Part shown: in pieces, positions 59,671 through 64,000 of the stretch
How the letters are laid out: the number at the start of each line of letters is the position of its first letter
Numbering within the stretch: the stretch's first letter is position 1
Assembly (NCBI RefSeq): GCF_006539185.1
Contig: NZ_BJMN01000014.1
Coordinates: 124,001 to 188,000, forward strand
Reading direction: 5' to 3'
From: Streptomyces gardneri
GTDB lineage: Bacteria > Actinomycetota > Actinomycetes > Streptomycetales > Streptomycetaceae
DNA: 64,000 nucleotides
Notes under the pieces: generated by a model
The model's input: only the letters and a program-made list of their open reading frames with translations
Database searches by the model: none
Told to the model about the DNA's origin: nothing
Made by a program: the position numbers and the translations under genes

Positions 59671-60636
59671 ATGACATTCGAAGACAGCACCGCCGATGTG
59701 TGGCTTCCGGTTCCCGCGGACGAGATCGAAGGACTCCCCGCACCGGGCGAGTCCGGACTGAACTACCGCTTCTGGGACGGCGGACCGGACTTCCCCGCCG
59801 ATCCCGCGCGCTGCGCCTTCTACGTCGTCCCGTACATGAAGGGGTCGGAGATCGCCGTACGGCCGATGGCGGCGATGACCTCCGTCCGGGTCGTGCAGAC
59901 GCTCTCCGCGGGCATCGACCACGTCACGCCCGGCATTCCGGCCCTGCGGCCCGGGGTCGCCGTCTGCAACGCCAAGGGCGTGCACGAGGCCAGCACCGCC
60001 GAGCTCACGCTCGCGCTGATCCTGGCCTCGCTGCGCGGCATCCCCGGGTTCGTGCGCGGCCAGGACGCCGAGGAGTGGCGGGCCGGCTTCTACCCCGCGC
60101 TCGCCGACAAGTCCGTGCTGATCGTGGGGTACGGGTCGATCGGCGCCGCCATCGAGGACCGGCTCGCGCCGTTCGAGTGCGCGCGGGTGGCGCGCGTCGC
60201 GCGCTCCGCGCGCGCAACGGAGCGCGGCCCGGTCCACGCCCTCGCGGAACTGCCCGCGCTGCTTCCGGAGGCCGACGTGGTCGTGCTGTCGACTCCGCTC
60301 ACGCCCGCGACCCACCACCTCGCCGACGCAGGCTTCCTGGCCAGGATGAAGGACGGGGCGCTGCTCGTGAACGTCGCCCGTGGGCCCGTCGTGGACACGG
60401 CCGCGCTGCTCAAGGAGGTCGAGAGCGGTCGGATCACGGCGGCGCTCGACGTCACCGACCCGGAACCGCTGCCGGCCGGGCATCCTTTGTGGCACGCTCC
60501 CGGTGTCCTGATCAGTCCCCATGTGGGCGGTTCCACTTCCGCGTTCATGCCGCGCGCGAAGCGGCTGATCGCCGGACAACTGCGGCGGTTCGCGGCGGGG
60601 GAGGGACTGGCCAACGTCCTCCTCACGACCGGCTGA
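59671..60636 (+). CDS. D-isomer-specific 2-hydroxyacid dehydrogenase
   Basis: This 321-aa cytoplasmic NAD(P)-dependent enzyme reduces 2-keto acids to D-2-hydroxyacids or the reverse. The cofactor motif is VGYGSIG near residues 152-158, and the catalytic Arg, Glu and His are in NVARGPVVD, DVTDPEPLP and SPHVGGST. It has a fairly short N-terminal catalytic lobe. ATG 59671 has no ribosome site and lies nine bases after CATAGC, so it may be leaderless. The substrate is not evident. Confidence 0.93.
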   Translation: MTFEDSTADVWLPVPADEIEGLPAPGESGLNYRFWDGGPDFPADPARCAFYVVPYMKGSEIAVRPMAAMTSVRVVQTLSAGIDHVTPGIPALRPGVAVCNAKGVHEASTAELTLALILASLRGIPGFVRGQDAEEWRAGFYPALADKSVLIVGYGSIGAAIEDRLAPFECARVARVARSARATERGPVHALAELPALLPEADVVVLSTPLTPATHHLADAGFLARMKDGALLVNVARGPVVDTAALLKEVESGRITAALDVTDPEPLPAGHPLWHAPGVLISPHVGGSTSAFMPRAKRLIAGQLRRFAAGEGLANVLLTTG

Positions 60637-60711
60637 GCCCCGGGGGGACGCGGCCGGCCGGGGCGGGCGGCGTGCGCCCCCGACGCGCGCCGCTCACAAG
60701 CCCCCAGGTAG

Positions 60712-60762
60712 TCACGGAGAGTACTGCGACCCTGTCCCTGAGTGACGGTCCTGGTGTATCGT
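60712..60762 (+). promoter_or_regulatory. Two BldD-like boxes and a -10 box upstream of the second GGDEF-EAL gene
   Basis: TCACGGAGAGTAC (60712-60724) and TGTCCCTGAGTGA (60733-60745) each resemble the BldD consensus tnACnCwGnGTnA (from memory), with two mismatches in the first and one in the second. Their centres are 21 bp apart, two helical turns, so dimers would lie on the same face. TATCGT at 60757-60762 may be the -10 box of the gene starting at 60811. Confidence 0.45.
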
Positions 60763-60810
60763 CCGGGAGTGGGGGACTGCGTCGATGACGGGCTGACGCT
60801 GGGGAGCGAA

Positions 60811-63800
60811 GTGACGGGTCATCAGATTTCGAGGGGGGCGACGGGTGAAACACGGCCGGAGGACCGACGATCCGACGCGGCGGCGACGCCGCCGGCAAGC
60901 CTCCCGCGCCTCGCTGCCGGCCTCGCGCGTTCGGTGCCGGACCAGGCCAAGCCGATCCGCGCGCCACGCGCCGCCGGACCGCACGACTGCGACGGGCACG
61001 CCCCCGGGGGTGCCGAGGAGCCGCCCGCGCGCCCGCACGAGTCGTCCGGGTGTGGCGGTGCGGCGCCGGAGGGGCCGGTGAGCGCGCCCGGGGCGGTCAT
61101 CGCGCGCAGCCGTGTCGGCGGCGACTCCGGGCGTCCCGGCCGCGATCGTCCCGGCATCGGCTCGATCGTCGCTCAAGTCGCCCTGGGGCTCATCTGCGCG
61201 GGCTATACGACCGGGGCGTCGCTCGGCTGGGGATCACCGGAACTGGCCCTCTTCATGGGTGACTTCGGACTCAGCGCCGCCGCGCTCACCGCCGCGGTCT
61301 CCTGCTTCCTCTACGCCCGCGCCCACCGCGGCAGCGACCGCCCCGCGTGGCTGCTCTTCGCCTTCTCCTCCTTCATGGCCGCCTCGGGGAACGCGGTGTG
61401 GGGGTGGTACGAGGTCGTCCTGCGGGCGCCGGTGCCGGACTCCTCCGTCGCCGATCTCTTCTTCTTGCTCTTCGCCCCGCCCGCCGTCGTCGGGCTCCTC
61501 GTCCTGGCCAAGAAGCCCGTCACCCGGGCCGGCTGGGTCTGCCTCGGGCTCGACGCCTGGCTCATCGGCGGCTCCCTGCTCACGCTCTCCTGGAGCCTCG
61601 CCCTCGCCCGTACGGCGCACTTCGAGGGCGAGTCCGTCTCCCAGGCCGCCCTGTCGCTGGCCTACCCGCTGCTCGACATCGTCCTGGTCAGCATGGTCCT
61701 GGCGCTGCACTTCCGGCGCTCCCAGGCGAACCGCTCGGCGACCAACACCGCGATCGCCGCGCTCGCCCTGACCGTCCTGTGCGACGCCCTGTTCACCTCG
61801 CCGCTGCTCCGCGAGAACTACGCCTCCGGCCAGCTCCTCGACGCGGGCTGGTTCGCCGGCAGCCTGCTCCTCGCGTACGCGCCCTGGGGGGTGCGGCGCC
61901 TGCCCGACAGCACCGCCCACGCCCGCGGGCCGTGGCTGCACAGCCGTCCGGTCGCGGGCTCGCTCGCCGCGCTCACCCCGTACCTCGCCGCCGCCGTCTG
62001 CACCCTCGGCATCCTGTACAACGTCGTCGAGGGCCGCAGGGTCGACCGGGTCGTCGTCCTCACCGGCTGCGCCGTCGTGCTCGCGCTCGTCGTCCGGCAG
62101 GGCATCATGCTCCTCGACAACATCGCGCTGACCCACGAACTGGCCCAGAAGGAGAACCACTTCCGGTCCCTCGTGCAGGGCTCGAGCGACGTCATCATGA
62201 TCGCCGCGCCGACCGGGATCCTCCGCTACGTCAGCCCGGCCGCCGCCGGCGTGTACGGACGCGAGGCCGACGAGCTCATCGGCTCCGAGCTCGCCTCCCT
62301 CATCCACCCCGAGGACCTCGGGGCCGTCGTCCACGAGGTGCGCCGCTTCCTCGCGGCCTCGCCCGCCGACGAGCCCACCACCCGGATCGAGTGCCGCTTC
62401 CGCTCGGGCCGTGGGGGTACCTCCGGGGGCGCCTCCCGGCCGGAGGCTGGGGGAGAAGCCGAGAGCGGGGGAGAGTGGCTCAACGTCGAGTCGACCGTCA
62501 ACCGCCACCAGGGCGGCCTCATCTTCAACAGCCGGGACGTGACCGAACGGGTCCGCCTCCAGGCCCAGTTGCAGCACAACGCCGAGCACGACCCGCTCAC
62601 CGACCTGCCCAACCGGGCGCTCTTCACCCGGCGGGTCCGGCAGGCGCTCGGCGGCCGCAGGTCCTCCGACCCCGGCACCGCCGTGCTCTTCATCGACCTC
62701 GACGGCTTCAAGGGGGTCAACGACCGCCTCGGCCACCAGGCGGGCGACGACCTCCTCGTCCAGGCCGCCCGCCGCCTCCAGGAGTCCGTACGGGCCGGGG
62801 ACACCGCCGCCCGGCTCGGCGGCGACGAGTTCGCCGCCCTCATCCTCGGCGACGGCGGCCGCGAGCAGGACGCCCGGGAGGCCCAGGTCCAGGAGATCGC
62901 CGACCGGCTCCGGCTCACGCTCTCCCGGCCGTACCGCGTCGACGGCGGCAACGAGGTGCGGGTCGCCGCCTCCATCGGCGTCGCCTTCGCCGAGCCCGGC
63001 ATGGAGGCGGGCGACCTCCTGCGCAACGCCGACCTCGCCATGTACCGGGCCAAGGCAGCCGGCAAGGACCGCGTCGAGCTGTACGCGCCACAGATGCAGG
63101 CCGAGGTCGTACGGCGGACCGAGCTGGCCGCCCGACTGCGCACCGCACTCCACGACGGCGAGTTCGCCCTGCTCCACCAGCCGGTCGTCGACCTCGCCAC
63201 CGGCCGGATCTCCGCCGTCAGCGCCCAGGCGCGCTGGCGCTCGACCCAGGGCATCCTCTTCACCCCCGCCGAGTACCTCCGCGTCACCGACGACGGCGAG
63301 CGCACCGCCGAGCTCGGCCGCTGGCTCCTCGAAGAAGCGGTGGAGCAGGCCGCAGAGCGGGCGGGAATCGGCCACCGCACGCCCGTGTCCATCCGGCTCT
63401 CCGCCCGCCGCCTCCTGGACCGCTCGCTCCCGCTCGGCTCCGTCGAGTCGCTGCTCACCCGGCACGGGCTGCCGTCCGGCTCACTGATCATCGAGCTCGC
63501 CGACAGCGACGCCCGGACCTCGCTCGACGAGCTGGAACAGCGCCTTGTGACCCTGCGCCGCCTCGGCGTGCGGATCGCGCTCGACGGATTCGGCAGCGGA
63601 CATGTGGCGATCGACGCCCTTCGACGGCTTCCCGTCGACATACTGAAGCTGGACCGAGGGCTCGTCGAGGGCGTGGTCGAGTCCGCCCGGCTCCGCAAGA
63701 TCACCCGAGGGGTGCTCCGTATCGCCGGCGAGCTCGGCCTCCAGACCGTCGCCGAGGGCGTCGACGTACCGGAGCAGGTGCTCGCGCTGCGCGCCATGGG

Positions 63801-63966
63801 CTGCAGTCACGCCCAGGGCATGGCCTTCTCGGGCCCGCTCGACGAGTACCGCCTGCGCAGGGCCCTCGTACGGGACGAGTACCCGCTCCCCGGAGCGGTC
63901 CCCGTGAGGGCCGGAAACCGTCCTCCGATCCGCTCAAATACTGAGACGCCCGTCCCACCCACTTGA
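60811..63966 (+). CDS. Membrane PAS-GGDEF-EAL protein (CdgC-like) with degenerate EAL and an in-frame repeat insertion
   Basis: This 1051-aa protein has a disordered N-terminus of about 110 residues, eight or so membrane helices (about 115-435), a PAS domain (about 445-590), a GGDEF domain with intact GGDEF at 670-674 and a C-terminal EAL-type domain. In that domain the EAL triplet is Ser-Ala-Gln (804-806), DDFGTG reads DGFGSG, and the usual second Glu lies in IIELADSD. It is therefore probably a diguanylate cyclase with a non-catalytic EAL, possibly a c-di-GMP receptor. GTG 60811 follows GGGGAG; GTG 60742 is in frame but overlaps the promoter elements. Residues 534-554 come from a repeat insertion. 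Position and architecture match S. coelicolor SCO5511 (CdgC), from memory. Confidence 0.88.
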   Translation: MTGHQISRGATGETRPEDRRSDAAATPPASLPRLAAGLARSVPDQAKPIRAPRAAGPHDCDGHAPGGAEEPPARPHESSGCGGAAPEGPVSAPGAVIARSRVGGDSGRPGRDRPGIGSIVAQVALGLICAGYTTGASLGWGSPELALFMGDFGLSAAALTAAVSCFLYARAHRGSDRPAWLLFAFSSFMAASGNAVWGWYEVVLRAPVPDSSVADLFFLLFAPPAVVGLLVLAKKPVTRAGWVCLGLDAWLIGGSLLTLSWSLALARTAHFEGESVSQAALSLAYPLLDIVLVSMVLALHFRRSQANRSATNTAIAALALTVLCDALFTSPLLRENYASGQLLDAGWFAGSLLLAYAPWGVRRLPDSTAHARGPWLHSRPVAGSLAALTPYLAAAVCTLGILYNVVEGRRVDRVVVLTGCAVVLALVVRQGIMLLDNIALTHELAQKENHFRSLVQGSSDVIMIAAPTGILRYVSPAAAGVYGREADELIGSELASLIHPEDLGAVVHEVRRFLAASPADEPTTRIECRFRSGRGGTSGGASRPEAGGEAESGGEWLNVESTVNRHQGGLIFNSRDVTERVRLQAQLQHNAEHDPLTDLPNRALFTRRVRQALGGRRSSDPGTAVLFIDLDGFKGVNDRLGHQAGDDLLVQAARRLQESVRAGDTAARLGGDEFAALILGDGGREQDAREAQVQEIADRLRLTLSRPYRVDGGNEVRVAASIGVAFAEPGMEAGDLLRNADLAMYRAKAAGKDRVELYAPQMQAEVVRRTELAARLRTALHDGEFALLHQPVVDLATGRISAVSAQARWRSTQGILFTPAEYLRVTDDGERTAELGRWLLEEAVEQAAERAGIGHRTPVSIRLSARRLLDRSLPLGSVESLLTRHGLPSGSLIIELADSDARTSLDELEQRLVTLRRLGVRIALDGFGSGHVAIDALRRLPVDILKLDRGLVEGVVESARLRKITRGVLRIAGELGLQTVAEGVDVPEQVLALRAMGCSHAQGMAFSGPLDEYRLRRALVRDEYPLPGAVPVRAGNRPPIRSNTETPVPPT
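62411..62475. repeat. Streptomyces-type palindromic repeat inserted in frame within a coding region
   Basis: GTGGGGGTACCTCC opens the element, GGAGGCTGGGGGAG lies in the middle and AGCCGAGAGCGGGGGAGA ends it. This pattern is known to me from intergenic Streptomyces repeats. It encodes a Gly/Ser/Glu-rich insert between RIECRFRSG and EWLNVEST of the PAS domain. Confidence 0.6.
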
Positions 63967-64000
63967 CAGTGGTGAGGTGGGAGAGGGAGGGTCAGTGCCA

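Noticed and set aside
63967..64000. Beginning of a downstream gene or attenuator at the right edge
   Set aside because: Only 34 bases remain after the last stop, too few to support any call.

Overview
The window is high-GC actinobacterial chromosome, almost certainly Streptomyces. The signs are strong G/C bias at third codon positions, many GTG starts and one TTG start, long antisense shadow frames, frequent leaderless-looking starts, Tat and lipoprotein signals on exported proteins, and typical families (paired GGDEF/EAL proteins, LAL-type LuxR regulator, SseB pair, DUF6191). From memory, the gene order resembles the conserved core segment around S. coelicolor SCO5450-SCO5511. No rRNA, tRNA, CRISPR array, intact insertion sequence, prophage or biosynthetic cluster is visible.

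Layout. 1-5.6 kb: two divergent ABC systems, an MDR-type half-exporter cut by the left edge and an ATPase/ABC-2 permease pair followed by a NarL-type kinase and regulator. They are separated by a 30-bp near-perfect palindrome that looks like an operator. 5.6-7.8 kb: glycogen debranching enzyme. 7.9-10.7 kb: two tandem paralogous L,D-transpeptidase lipoproteins, closed by a strong terminator. 10.7-17 kb: enoyl-CoA hydratase, an anti-sigma-type ATPase, a coupled pair (a polysaccharide-deacetylase-fold lipoprotein with altered catalytic residues, then a beta-propeller lipoprotein), an acetyltransferase, a two-EF-hand protein and two membrane proteins. 17.1-21.8 kb: the glycine/serine block gcvT-gcvH-glyA-sdaA on the minus strand, headed by a tandem glycine riboswitch. 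22-24.4 kb: a P-loop protein and two SseB-family proteins. 24.8-31.1 kb: a complete peptide ABC importer in the order permease, binding protein, permease, ATPase, ATPase, with a 38-nt perfect palindrome after the binding-protein gene.

31.4-41.7 kb is housekeeping: TRIC-like channel, thioesterase, cysteine desulfurase, Tat-exported amidase, the tRNA thiolase MnmA, a hydrolase lacking its nucleophile, a LOG-family protein, an SDR, a MetE-like protein and DNA ligase LigA. 42-44.1 kb: a membrane GGDEF-EAL protein (RmdB-like). 44.2-47.8 kb: gatC-gatA-small membrane protein-gatB, the tRNA amidotransferase, ending in a terminator. 48-53.7 kb: Tat-exported phospholipase C read from a TTG codon, an MMPL transporter, an overlapping acetyltransferase and an acidic membrane protein. 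53.9-59.6 kb: a very small protein, a LAL regulator, and on the minus strand an aldo/keto reductase, a PQQ-type sugar dehydrogenase lipoprotein and a small DUF6191 gene running antisense into the regulator. 59.7-64 kb: a 2-hydroxyacid dehydrogenase and a second GGDEF-EAL protein (CdgC-like).

Functional links. The gcv/glyA/sdaA block converts glycine to C1 units, serine and pyruvate, and glycine is probably sensed at the riboswitch. Cysteine desulfurase can supply the sulfur used by MnmA. The two cyclic-di-GMP proteins differ: the first has intact GGDEF and EAL motifs, while the second has an intact GGDEF but a degenerate EAL and carries a Streptomyces-type short repeat inserted in frame in its PAS region. 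Two BldD-like boxes lie upstream of the second.
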